Below are positions 42,091-50,072 of a DNA stretch of 64,000 nucleotides, one piece after another (the stretch's first letter is position 1; each line of letters begins with the position of its first letter). The stretch covers positions 62,001-126,000 of the forward strand of contig JARKPU010000022.1 in the NCBI GenBank assembly GCA_029975055.1. The letters run 5' to 3'. A program made the translations under genes and the position numbers. Source of the stretch: Anaerolinea sp. GTDB lineage: Bacteria; Chloroflexota; Anaerolineae; Anaerolineales; Anaerolineaceae. The notes beneath the pieces were generated by a model. It saw only the letters and a list, made by a program, of their open reading frames with translations. It ran no database searches and was not told the origin of the DNA.

Positions 42091-42682
42091 ATGAGTGAAG
42101 ATCACCATCGGCGATCGATTCGCCTGAAGGATCTTGACTATTCACAAGCGGGAGCGTACTTCGTCACGATTGTTGTGCAAAACAGGGATCGCCTGCTAGG
42201 CAGGATCAGCAATACAGAAATGGTATTGACCCCGCCGGCAAGATGGTTTTGACCTGGTGGGAAACCCTGACATCGAAATTCCCGTCGATAGAATTGGACG
42301 CATTTAGTATCATGCCCAATCATATTCACGGCATAATCGTTATCAACCCTGTAGGGGCAGACCTGCGTGTCTGCCCCGCTATTGCGGATCAACCTCAGCC
42401 AAAGAGGGCGCACACGCGTGTGCGCCCCTACGAGTTCACCCCGAAAATTCAGGTGAATTAGCAAGTCCATCCCTCTCCGAGATCGTTCAGTGGTTCAAAA
42501 CGATGACGATAAATAATTACATTCGCGCGGTAAAAGAGAAAGGCTGGCAGCCATTTGCCGAAGAGTTATGGCAGCGCAATTATTTTGAGCGCGTTATCCG
42601 GAATGAAGCCGACCTTGCTGACATTCGTGAATATATTGAGAAGAATATCGCTAATTGGACCCTGGATGAAGAAAACAGGTAG
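42091..42682 (+). pseudogene. Broken REP-associated tyrosine transposase (RAYT/Y1 family)
   Basis: The remnant is spread over three frames. Part 1 (42091-about 42232): HRRSIRLKDLDYSQAGAYF, VTIVVQNRDRLLG. After a 1-nt shift, part 2 (to about 42350): MVLTWWETLTSKFPSIEL, DAFSIMPNHIHGIIVI with the HUH motif HIH. A REP doublet follows and a stop at 42459. Part 3 (42470-42682): SLSEIVQWFKTMTINNYI ... LWQRNYFERVIRNEADL ... EYIEKNIANW. These are the conserved RAYT blocks; the catalytic Tyr would be in NYFERV or nearby. RAYTs move or maintain REP repeats, and this one is inactive as read. Confidence 0.85.
42351..42431. repeat. REP doublet (REPIN-like) inside the RAYT pseudogene
   Basis: Two hairpins face each other: GGGGCAGAC/GTCTGCCCC (42354-42377) and a 22-bp palindrome starting GGGCGCACACG (42406-42427). 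The whole unit is bounded by GTAGGGGC at 42351-42358 and GCCCCTAC at 42424-42431. This is the architecture of a REPIN. Confidence 0.75.
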
Positions 42683-42699
42683 TACAGTCATGAATCCTG

Positions 42700-43851
42700 T
42701 TACTTCTTCATCACCTTCCCATCAATGATGACCAGTTTCACCTCGCCATCGGGCGAGACGAGGGTGAGGTCGGCATCGGCGCCGAGGGCCAGCACGCCCT
42801 TGCCTGGCAGGCCGAGCAGCGCCGCGGGGGTGCTGGTGAGCGCAGGGATCACTTCTTCGAGGCGCGCCCCGCACCAGCGCATGATGTTCTTGAGCGCCTG
42901 CGCCTGGGTGAGAACACTGCCCGCCAGGGTGCCATCGGCGAGGCGCGCGGAGGTTTCATCCACCGTCACATCGTAACCGCCCAGGCGATAACTGCCGGGG
43001 GGCATCCCAAGGGCGGCCATCGCGTCCGTCACCAGGCAAATGCCGCCCGGGCCTTTCATCTTCCAGGCCAGCTGCAACATGGCCGGGTGGCAGTGGATGC
43101 CGTCGGCAATCAGCCCGGCTTTCACCTCGGCGCGGGCAAGCGCGGCGGCGGCCAGGCCTGGGTCACGGTGGTGGAGGGGCGGCATGGCGTTGTAGAGGTG
43201 CGTCACGCAGGTCACCCCGGCGGCAAAGGCCGTTTCGGCTTCTTCGTAAGTCGCCAGGGAATGCCCCGCGCTGACGGCCACGCCCTGCGTGCGCAGCAGA
43301 CGCACTGCCTCCAGCCCGCCGGGGAGTTCAGGCGCCAGGGTCGCCAGGCGCAGCCCGTCGCGAAAGGTCCAATCCTGCATCAAGGATGGGTCGGGCAGCT
43401 TGAGGTGCGCCGGGTTGTGAGCGCCCTTGCGCTGCGGGTTGAGGAACGGCCCCTCGGCATGGATGCCGAGCGGGCGCGCGCCTTTCCAGCCGTGCGGCGG
43501 CCCGGCGCGCAGCACCTCCAGCGCCCGCGAGACGGTGCCCTGCGGCGACGTAATGATGGTGGGGAGGAAGCTGGTAGTGCCGGTGCGCGCCAGGCGGGCG
43601 CCGACTTCCCAGATTGTTTCGGGGTTTTCGGTGAAATCCATGCCAAAGCCGCCGTTGATCTGGATGTCGATCCAGCCGGGGGTGGCCAGCAGGCCGGCGG
43701 CGTCGATGATCGGCGCGTCGAGCGGCAGGGTCTGCTCGCGGTAGGGCTCGAGGCGGGCAATCTTCCCCCCGTGCAGGTAGATGAAGCAATCCGGCAGGGT
43801 TTCGAAGGGGGTCAGCGCGGTGCAGTGCTGCAAATACAATTCGTCTGGCAT
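42700..43851 (-). CDS. nagA: N-acetylglucosamine-6-phosphate deacetylase
   Basis: 383 residues. Amidohydrolase motifs are present: PGWIDIQINGGFGMDF, GIHAEGPFLNPQRKGAH (metal Glu), VAVSAGHSLATYEE (His), THLYNAMPPLHHRDPG (His), LIADGIHCHP and VTDAMAALG (catalytic Asp). It removes acetate from GlcNAc-6-P in the cytoplasm. The SIS-domain gene 31 nt upstream on the same strand likely performs the next step. Confidence 0.93.
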   Translation of the reverse strand: MPDELYLQHCTALTPFETLPDCFIYLHGGKIARLEPYREQTLPLDAPIIDAAGLLATPGWIDIQINGGFGMDFTENPETIWEVGARLARTGTTSFLPTIITSPQGTVSRALEVLRAGPPHGWKGARPLGIHAEGPFLNPQRKGAHNPAHLKLPDPSLMQDWTFRDGLRLATLAPELPGGLEAVRLLRTQGVAVSAGHSLATYEEAETAFAAGVTCVTHLYNAMPPLHHRDPGLAAAALARAEVKAGLIADGIHCHPAMLQLAWKMKGPGGICLVTDAMAALGMPPGSYRLGGYDVTVDETSARLADGTLAGSVLTQAQALKNIMRWCGARLEEVIPALTSTPAALLGLPGKGVLALGADADLTLVSPDGEVKLVIIDGKVMKK

Positions 43852-43882
43852 GGTTCCTCCACGGCGGCGCGGGAAAGCTCGC

Positions 43883-44920
43883 TCAGGTCGTCTCCGTCAC
43901 TTTGCGGATGGTGCGCGGCGAATCGGGGTTGAAGCCTTTGATGACGGTGAGGTGCAGGCAGAACAGCTGGGCGGGGATGATGGCAATGATAGGCGAAAGC
44001 CATTCGGGGATGCCTTCCGGCAGCGGCACGCTCGAATGGGCCAGCTCGAGGGCTTCGGGGCGGTCCGATATGACCAACAAGTCGGCCGATTGATCGTTGC
44101 GCACCTTGCGCAGCACGTCCAGGAGGGCGTCGAAGACCGCCCCGCCGGGGGCAACGGCCAGCACGGGGAAGCCCTGTTCGACCATGGCGATCGGCCCGTG
44201 CATGAAGTCGGCGGATGAATACGGCTCGGAGAGGGTGTAGGTCAGTTCCTTGAGCTTGAGCGAGAACTCGAAGGCGGTGGCATAGTTGAAACCGCGCCCC
44301 AAGACGACGCACTGGCGCACGAAGCGGTAGCGCTGGGCAATGCGCTGGAGGTCGGCATCGAGGCGCAAAGATTGGGCGGCCCACTCGGGCACCTTTTCCA
44401 ACTCGGCGCGCTGCTGGGGGCTGCCGGAGAGCGCCGCCGAGAGCATGGCGATGGCCATCAGCTCGGCGGTGTAGGTTTTGGTGGCCGCCACCGCCTTTTC
44501 GGCGCCGGCCTGGATGTCGATGACGTAATCGGCCTCATGGGCGAGGGGTGAATGGGGGTCGTTGGTGATGGCCAGCGTTGGGCAGCCCTTGCGGCGGCCT
44601 TCGCTGAGCACCGCGACGATATCCGGCGACTGGCCCGATTGCGAAACGCCGACGACGAGCGCATTCTTGAGCTCGGGGGGCTGGTTGTAATAGGTGAAGA
44701 GTGATGGGGTGGCCAGCGCGAGCGGGAGGTGGTTGTGCGCTCCCCACAGGTAATTGGCGTAGCGCCCGGCGTTATCGGAGGTGCCGCGCGCGGCCAGGAA
44801 GGCGAAATCGAAGCGGCGCCCGGTCAGGTCGCGGGCAATGCGTTCGACCTCGCCCATCTGGCGCGACAGCAAGCCGGAGAGAACCAGGGGCTGTTCGTAG
44901 ATTTCAGAATACAGGCTCAT
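43883..44920 (-). CDS. Double-SIS-domain protein, glucosamine-6-phosphate deaminase/GlmS-C-terminal type
   Basis: 345 residues from ATG 44920, with GGAG upstream; a longer frame to 45151 has no support. The protein equals the isomerase half of GlmS without the glutaminase domain: first SIS domain with AARGTSDNAGRYANYL and GVSQSGQSPDIV, second with GRGFNYATAFEFSLKLKEL and YSSADFMHGPIAMVEQG. Such stand-alone SIS proteins include NagB-II-type deaminases and AgaS. Linked to nagA, conversion of GlcN-6-P to fructose-6-P is most likely. Confidence 0.88.
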   Translation of the reverse strand: MSLYSEIYEQPLVLSGLLSRQMGEVERIARDLTGRRFDFAFLAARGTSDNAGRYANYLWGAHNHLPLALATPSLFTYYNQPPELKNALVVGVSQSGQSPDIVAVLSEGRRKGCPTLAITNDPHSPLAHEADYVIDIQAGAEKAVAATKTYTAELMAIAMLSAALSGSPQQRAELEKVPEWAAQSLRLDADLQRIAQRYRFVRQCVVLGRGFNYATAFEFSLKLKELTYTLSEPYSSADFMHGPIAMVEQGFPVLAVAPGGAVFDALLDVLRKVRNDQSADLLVISDRPEALELAHSSVPLPEGIPEWLSPIIAIIPAQLFCLHLTVIKGFNPDSPRTIRKVTETT

Positions 44921-44951
44921 ATGCCGCTCCAGGGTAGGGTTCGATAATTTG

Positions 44952-44957
44952 ATTATA
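44952..44957 (-). promoter_or_regulatory. Candidate -10 box for the SIS-nagA operon
   Basis: TATAAT on the minus strand, 32 nt before the ATG at 44920; no clear -35. Confidence 0.4.
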
Positions 44958-44990
44958 CCGGAATGCGCGCTTTTGCCCTTCCTGGGCGGG

Positions 44991-45014
44991 GATTGTGTGG
45001 CTCTTTTTCTGTAA
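44991..45014. repeat. Half copy of family A hairpin repeat
   Basis: GATTGTGTGG then CTCTTTTTCTGTAA matches the left flank and left arm of the copy at 28555-28580, but the right arm is missing. It shows that the repeat unit includes about 15 nt outside the hairpin. Confidence 0.5.
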
Positions 45015-45129
45015 CTGCTCAGGCCCTCCGCCCCGGCCCCTCCCCCGTTGTGCCGGAGAGCGGGGACTAAGGACGGGATGGGGAGAATAAAAGTGTGCTT
45101 TCCCGGCTGCGCCTGTGTGCCAGACCCCG

Positions 45130-45149
45130 TATAATAGGGGTAATACCCC
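45130..45149 (+). promoter_or_regulatory. Candidate -10 box and adjacent dyad for the small ORF-HIT unit
   Basis: TATAAT at 45130-45135 is followed directly by the inverted repeat GGGGTA-A-TACCCC (45137-45149), where a regulator could block transcription start. AAGGAGG follows at 45151-45157. Confidence 0.45.
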
Positions 45150-45166
45150 AAAGGAGGCGAGAACCG

Positions 45167-45274
45167 ATGGACACTGAGCCGACCACGGCCGCGAAAACCC
45201 CGGCGCAGCTGCTCGAAGAGCAGGCCCGGCGGGCGCTGCCGACGTTGAGGGTGGCCCTGGCGAGGGAAGCGTGA
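45167..45274 (+). CDS. 35-residue small protein coupled to the HIT gene
   Basis: MDTEPTTAAKTPAQLLEEQ, then ARRALPTLRVALAREA. AAGGAGG lies 9 nt before the ATG, a strong ribosome binding site. The TGA (45272-45274) overlaps the GTG start of the HIT gene at 45271 in a GTGA junction, and the HIT gene has no good site of its own. This suggests a translated leader. The peptide is likely helical (LLEEQARRALPTLRVAL). Not recognised. Confidence 0.55.
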   Translation: MDTEPTTAAKTPAQLLEEQARRALPTLRVALAREA

Positions 45275-45696
45275 GCGCCTGCGTGTTTTGTGAGATCCTG
45301 GCCCGGCGCGCGCCCGGCAGCTTCGTCTTTGAAGACGAAGCCTGCGCGGCGTTCATGGACATCCAGCCGGTGACGGAAGGGCACGTGCTCGTCGTCCCGC
45401 GCCGGCACGCCGCCGGCCTGGCCGACCTGAGCCCGGAGGAAGGCGGGCGGCTCTTCAGGGCGGCGCAGCGGGTGGCGGCGGCGCTGCGCGCGAGCGGTCT
45501 GCCCTGCGAAGGGGTGAACTTCTTCCTGGCCGATGGTGAAGCCGCCGGGCAGGAGGTGTTCCACGTCCACCTGCACGTCTTTGCCCGCCACACCGGCGAC
45601 GGTTTTGGGCTGCGCTTTGGCCCGCGCTACGGGCGGCGCCCGGGCCGGGAGGAGCTGGATCAGCTCGCAGGCCGCCTGCGCGCGCACCTGGCGTAA
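45271..45696 (+). CDS. HIT-family nucleotide hydrolase
   Basis: 141 residues from GTG 45271. N-terminal CVFCEILARR supplies the CxxC of the Hint branch, DIQPVTEGHVLVVPRRHAAGL is the usual second block, and the histidine triad is HVHLHVFAR. Hint-type enzymes cleave phosphoramidates such as AMP-lysine. Translation probably depends on the overlapping small ORF upstream. Confidence 0.92.
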   Translation: MSACVFCEILARRAPGSFVFEDEACAAFMDIQPVTEGHVLVVPRRHAAGLADLSPEEGGRLFRAAQRVAAALRASGLPCEGVNFFLADGEAAGQEVFHVHLHVFARHTGDGFGLRFGPRYGRRPGREELDQLAGRLRAHLA

Positions 45697-45776
45697 GAGA
45701 ACCAGCCAAAAAGGCGCAAAGTGACATCAGTTCGCGAAGCGGAACCGAAATCAAAGATTAAAGATCGAGGAGAACG

Positions 45777-48137
45777 ATGACAACCTGGAAACTGACTCCA
45801 TTCGAGGCATACGAGGCTCCGGCCGTGGCAGTGCTGTTCTATCACAACGTGTACGAAGAAGGCAAACAGGGCGGGCTGGAGATCATCCAGCGCGGGGTGC
45901 GGGTGGCGGGCAACGGCAACCTGCGCCTTGCCCTGGCCCCCGAGCAGTGGGATGCGCTGCCGAAGAACGGCAAGCGCCGGGTGCTGGCGGGGGGCGGGCT
46001 GGAAGTGGAATGCGGCTATGAGGAGCAGGGGGTGCGCTACACCGTCCGCCTGACGCCGGAAGGCGAGGCGCTGCGCCTGCGCGTGGCGTTGACCGGCGAG
46101 CCGCCTGCCGAATGGGCCGCTCAAGCGGGCTTCAACCTGGAGCTGATGCCCGGCGCTTACATGGGTAAGGCCTTTTTCATCGACGGGGCAGCGGGCGTCT
46201 TCCCGCGCCAGTTCAACTCGGCGATGGTTCGCAACCCCGCAGGCAAGCTCGAGCCGCAGCCGCTGGGGCGCGGGCGCAGCCTGGCCCTCACCCCCGAAGA
46301 CCCCGCCAGCCGGATCGAGATCGAAGCCCTGCGGGGTGAACTGACCCTGCTGGACGGGCGCGCCTTTGCACAGAACGGCTGGTTCGTGGTGCGCGGCCTG
46401 CCCGAAGGCGGCGTGATCGAGTGGAAACTCACCCCGGCGGTGACGCCCGGCTGGGTGCGCCCGCCGGTGATCGGCTTCTCGCAGGTGGGGTATCACCCCA
46501 ACCAGCCGAAGATCGCGGCCATCGAGCTGGATGCCCAGGTGACGGAGCCTGGCGAAGCGCGGCTGGTGCGGCTGGAACCGGGCGGCGAGCGCGTGGTGCT
46601 GGCCGAAAAGCCTGCGCTTTGGGGGGCATACCTGTGCTACCACTACGCCCGCTTCGACTTTTCTTCCGTGCGCGAGCCGGGCATGTACCGCATTGATTAC
46701 GAAGGACAGTCGAGCGCGGTCTTCCCCATCGACGAGCGGGTGTATCGCGATGGCGTCTGGCAGCCGACGCTCGAGCAGTACATCCCCACGCAGATGTGCC
46801 ACGTGGAGGTGCGCGACGTATACCGCGTCTGGCACGGCGCCTGCCACCTGGATGACGCCCAGCAGGCCCCCTTGAACCACCAGCACTTCGACAGCTACGT
46901 GCAGCGCGACACGACCGAAACGCCCTACCAACCCGGCGAGCACATCCCGGCCCTCGACCGCGGCGGCTGGCATGACGCCGGAGATTATGACCTGGCCGCC
47001 GGTTCGCAGGCCCGCACCGCTTTTGTGCTGGCGCTGGCGCGCGAGACCTTTGGCGTCGATTCCGACCAGACCACGGTGAAGCAGGCCGAGCGGCTGGTGC
47101 TGATGCACGTGCCGGATGGCGTGCCGGACCTCGTCCAGCAGGCCGCGCACGGCGCGGAGAACCTGCTCTCGGGCTACCGCGCGGCGGGGCACAGCTTCAT
47201 CGGCATCATCGAAGGCACGCTGGCGCAGTATATCCAGCTGGGCGACCCGTGCCTGATCACCGACAACCGCGTCTCTGCCGACGACCGCTGGGTCTTCACG
47301 CACCGGCACACCACGCTCGAATACCAGGTTTCGGCTGCGCTGGCGGCCTGCTCGCGCGTGCTGCGCGGGTGGGATGACCCCCTGGCCGAGGAATGCCTGC
47401 TCTGGGCGCGCCGGGCGTTTGAATTCGAGCAGGCCCACGAGCCGCAGGTGGCCCCCAACTGCTACGTGTGGGCGCGCTACGAGCTGGCCGAGGTGCTGGC
47501 GGCGGTGGAACTGCTCATCACCACCGGCGAGGAGGCCTACCGCAGCAAGCTGCTGGCGCTGGAGGGCCGCATCCTCGAGAACCTGCCCGCGCTGGGGTGG
47601 GCGGCGGCCCGCGCGCTGCCGTGGATCAACGACGAGGGCTTCAGCGCGCGGCTGCGGGCCGGCCTGGCGCCGTATGCCGCCCAGGTGGCCGCCGAAGCCA
47701 CCGCCAACCCGTTCGGCGTGCCCTACAGCGCCGATTCCTGGCGCAGGGATGGGGCCATTTGGGGCGTGGGGTGGAGCTTCCTCTCCGACGCGGTGGAGTT
47801 TTATTTCCTGCACCGGGCTTTCCCCGACCTCTTCAAGCGCGATTGGCTGGCCGCGATCCTCGGCTACACGCTCGGGTGCCACCCTGTCTCGAACGCGTCG
47901 CTCGTCTCGGGGGTGGGCGCGAACAGCCTGACGATCGCCTACGGCATCAACCGCGCCGACTGGACCTACCAGCCGGGCGGGGTGGTCTCGGGCCCGGCGC
48001 TGATCCGCCCGAATTACCCCGAGCTGCTCGACCCGTTCCCCTGGCTGTGGATGCAGAAGGAGTATGTCATCGGCGGCGCGGCGACGTATATCTTCACCGT
48101 GCTGGCGGTCGATGAGTTGTATGGTAAGGAAAGTTGA
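45777..48137 (+). CDS. Glycoside hydrolase family 9 enzyme with N-terminal Ig-like domain
   Basis: 786 residues; GAGGAG precedes the ATG. An unassigned N-terminal region (1 to about 225) is followed by the CelD_N-type Ig domain (FSQVGYHPNQPKIAAIELD to GMYRIDYEGQSSAVFPI, about 235-320) and the GH9 barrel with GGWHDAGDYDLAAGS carrying the catalytic base Asp pair. No signal peptide is present, so it acts inside the cell, unlike secreted cellulases. GH9 also includes exo-glucosaminidases; with nagA and a SIS protein next door, action on imported chito- or cello-oligosaccharides is plausible. The proton-donor Glu near the C-terminus cannot be fixed with certainty. Confidence 0.88.
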   Translation: MTTWKLTPFEAYEAPAVAVLFYHNVYEEGKQGGLEIIQRGVRVAGNGNLRLALAPEQWDALPKNGKRRVLAGGGLEVECGYEEQGVRYTVRLTPEGEALRLRVALTGEPPAEWAAQAGFNLELMPGAYMGKAFFIDGAAGVFPRQFNSAMVRNPAGKLEPQPLGRGRSLALTPEDPASRIEIEALRGELTLLDGRAFAQNGWFVVRGLPEGGVIEWKLTPAVTPGWVRPPVIGFSQVGYHPNQPKIAAIELDAQVTEPGEARLVRLEPGGERVVLAEKPALWGAYLCYHYARFDFSSVREPGMYRIDYEGQSSAVFPIDERVYRDGVWQPTLEQYIPTQMCHVEVRDVYRVWHGACHLDDAQQAPLNHQHFDSYVQRDTTETPYQPGEHIPALDRGGWHDAGDYDLAAGSQARTAFVLALARETFGVDSDQTTVKQAERLVLMHVPDGVPDLVQQAAHGAENLLSGYRAAGHSFIGIIEGTLAQYIQLGDPCLITDNRVSADDRWVFTHRHTTLEYQVSAALAACSRVLRGWDDPLAEECLLWARRAFEFEQAHEPQVAPNCYVWARYELAEVLAAVELLITTGEEAYRSKLLALEGRILENLPALGWAAARALPWINDEGFSARLRAGLAPYAAQVAAEATANPFGVPYSADSWRRDGAIWGVGWSFLSDAVEFYFLHRAFPDLFKRDWLAAILGYTLGCHPVSNASLVSGVGANSLTIAYGINRADWTYQPGGVVSGPALIRPNYPELLDPFPWLWMQKEYVIGGAATYIFTVLAVDELYGKES

Positions 48138-48199
48138 CGAGACGATGAGTGAGCAGTGAGACGGGTTACTCGCGTCACGGATCGTCTCATCATCTCGTC
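48136..48199 (+). terminator. Inverted repeat after the GH9 gene
   Basis: GACGAGACGATGAG (48136-48149) pairs with CTCATCATCTCGTC (48186-48199), one mismatch in 14 bp, followed by GTCTTCTTCC. Probable terminator of the GH9 transcript. Confidence 0.5.
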
Positions 48200-48217
48200 G
48201 TCTTCTTCCGCCTAATC

Positions 48218-48245
48218 TTGCCTAATCTGAGAAATAATCTATAAT
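48218..48245 (+). promoter_or_regulatory. Ferritin promoter
   Basis: TTGCCT (48218-48223) and TATAAT (48240-48245), 16 nt apart, about 78 nt before the ATG. CCTAATCT is directly repeated at 48211 and 48221, and could bind a regulator such as Fur. Confidence 0.6.
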
Positions 48246-48323
48246 TAGTCTAGAGAGTCCAACTGCTTGCAGAACAACCTCCATTGAAACCATTCTCGCA
48301 ACCATTCACCTGAAGGAGAAACC

Positions 48324-48812
48324 ATGCTGAGCAAGAACTTGCTAGACGAAATGAACAACCAGATCAAGCTGGAGCTGTACTCGGCTTATCTGTACCTGTC
48401 GATGGCCGCGCACTTCGAATCTTCCAACTGGGGCGGGTTTGCCAGCTGGATGAAGAAACAGGCCGGCGAAGAGCAAAGCCACGCGATGAAATTCTTCGAG
48501 TACATCCACGACCGCGGCGGAAAGGTGACCCTGCAGGGCATCGACCAGCCGCCCACCAGCTTTGGCAAGCCCTCCGAGATCTTCGCCGAGGTGCTCAAAC
48601 ACGAGCAGTCGGTCACCGCGCGCATCAACCTGTTGTATGGCATTGCGGTGAAAGATAACGACTACGCCAGCCAGGAATTCCTCAACTGGTTCGTCAAAGA
48701 ACAGGTGGAGGAAGAGAAGAATGCCACGCAGATCCTGGAGTGGTTGAAGCTGGCGGGCGATTCAGTCAACGCACTCTTCCAGATCAACGGGATGCTGTAT
48801 AAGCGGGAATAG
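48324..48812 (+). CDS. ftnA: Bacterial ferritin (non-haem)
   Basis: 162 residues; GAAGGAG 6 nt before the ATG. The four-helix ferritin pattern is complete, with ferroxidase ligands in NNQIKLELYSAYLYL (Glu17), EEQSHAMKFFEY (Glu50 and His53), and the later Glu in LKHEQSV and VEEEKNATQILEWL. Stores iron as a 24-mer in the cytoplasm. Together with Fur-FeoAB at 7.3-10.2 kb it shows controlled iron handling. Confidence 0.95.
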   Translation: MLSKNLLDEMNNQIKLELYSAYLYLSMAAHFESSNWGGFASWMKKQAGEEQSHAMKFFEYIHDRGGKVTLQGIDQPPTSFGKPSEIFAEVLKHEQSVTARINLLYGIAVKDNDYASQEFLNWFVKEQVEEEKNATQILEWLKLAGDSVNALFQINGMLYKRE

Positions 48813-48838
48813 GGAATCACCCACCCCCGCCCCCAATG

Positions 48839-48872
48839 TCCCCCGCCCCTCAAGAGGCGGGGGATTACTTTT
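48839..48872 (+). terminator. Terminator after ferritin gene
   Basis: TCCCCCGCC (48839-48847) and GGCGGGGGA (48856-48864), then TTACTTTT. Preceded by AATCACCCACCCC, like the palindrome at 29507. Confidence 0.7.
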
Positions 48873-48890
48873 CGTGCCTTGAAATGGCTC

Positions 48891-50072
48891 TCAATCTTCC
48901 TGATCGATCTCGGCGATCATCGCGCGGGCAAGGGCGTAGGTCTTTTCCAACACCGAGGGCTTGATCTTATCGAAGGTGTCGCCCGCCTGGTGCCAGTAGG
49001 GGGCTTCGCCGGAGGGGGTCAGCCCAAAGAGGGTGATGGCCCGCACCCCGGCGCGGGCGCAATCGGCCAGCTCGCTGTTGCCGCCGCTGATTTTGACCGG
49101 GTAGGCCCCCCACTCGGGGTGCTCGGCCGAAAGCCGACCGGCCAGGCTCTGCAGGGATGAATCGGAGTGGAAGGGAATGATGATGCCCTCGGTCGTCAGC
49201 CAGCCGGGGCCGGCCACCCCCACCAGCTCGAAGACCAGCCCGGCGGGATCTTTCATCTCCGCGCGGTGGCGTCTGAAGAAGTCGATCGCGCCGTAGTGCT
49301 GCACTTCCTCGCAGCCGGTGCAGGCGCACCACACGCGGGTGTGCTCGAGCGGCCGCACGGCGAATTCTTCGGCCAGCGCCAGCACCAGCCCCACCGCGCT
49401 GGCGTTGTCGTTGGCGCCGGCAGTGAAGGGCGAACGCTCGGCTTCCACGCAGATGGCCGCCAGCAGCACGGCGCACAGCGCGCCCGCGATGCCCCCCAAC
49501 CAGGCCCAGCGGGTGCCCGTGAGCGCGCCGTAGGTGAAGAGCACCACCTGCGCCGCAAAGGCCACAAACGCCACGGTGGTGAAGGCCTTGTAAGCCTCGA
49601 CGAGCCACGGGGTGCGGAAGATGAAGGGCGTGCGCTGCGTATCAATGTGACCGATCAGCACCAGGTCGCGGCGGTGTTCGCCGGAGGGCGGGATGACGGC
49701 GGTGACGTTCTGACTGGTCCCTTTAGGCACCAGCAGGCGGAAGAGGTTGTTCTGGAAGCCAAGTTCCTGCAGCTGGCTGACCAGCGAAAGCAGCGAGAGG
49801 AGCGCCGCGGCCCAGGCGGTGAGCCTGCCGCCCAGGGGGTAGAGGATGAAGGCCGCCAGCATGAACAGGCTGGCGAGCAGGTGCGGGTGGAAGATGGAGC
49901 GCGCGCTGGTGAAGCTTTCGACCAGCGGCTGCAAGCCAAGGCGTTCGAAGGTGCGGCGGCAGTATTCGGCGCCCTGCCGTTCGCCCTCGGTGGTGGAGCC
50001 GCGCGGGCCAATCTCCACCGCCAGGACGCGGACGTGCTCCAGCCAGGTGCGGAGGGCGGGCGAGGCGCTCAT
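48891..50072 (-). CDS. M28-family zinc peptidase with membrane segments
   Basis: 393 residues. The metal site is complete: GHIDTQ (His, Asp), GANDNASAVG (bridging Asp), CTGCEEVQ (catalytic and metal Glu) and later His in YWHQAGDTFDKI. Two hydrophobic stretches (about 65-105 and 165-210) are inserted in the N-terminal half, so the enzyme is probably membrane-bound, which is uncommon for simple M28 aminopeptidases. The start overlaps the GH2 stop (ATGA), so the two are co-translated. Confidence 0.85.
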   Translation of the reverse strand: MSASPALRTWLEHVRVLAVEIGPRGSTTEGERQGAEYCRRTFERLGLQPLVESFTSARSIFHPHLLASLFMLAAFILYPLGGRLTAWAAALLSLLSLVSQLQELGFQNNLFRLLVPKGTSQNVTAVIPPSGEHRRDLVLIGHIDTQRTPFIFRTPWLVEAYKAFTTVAFVAFAAQVVLFTYGALTGTRWAWLGGIAGALCAVLLAAICVEAERSPFTAGANDNASAVGLVLALAEEFAVRPLEHTRVWCACTGCEEVQHYGAIDFFRRHRAEMKDPAGLVFELVGVAGPGWLTTEGIIIPFHSDSSLQSLAGRLSAEHPEWGAYPVKISGGNSELADCARAGVRAITLFGLTPSGEAPYWHQAGDTFDKIKPSVLEKTYALARAMIAEIDQED

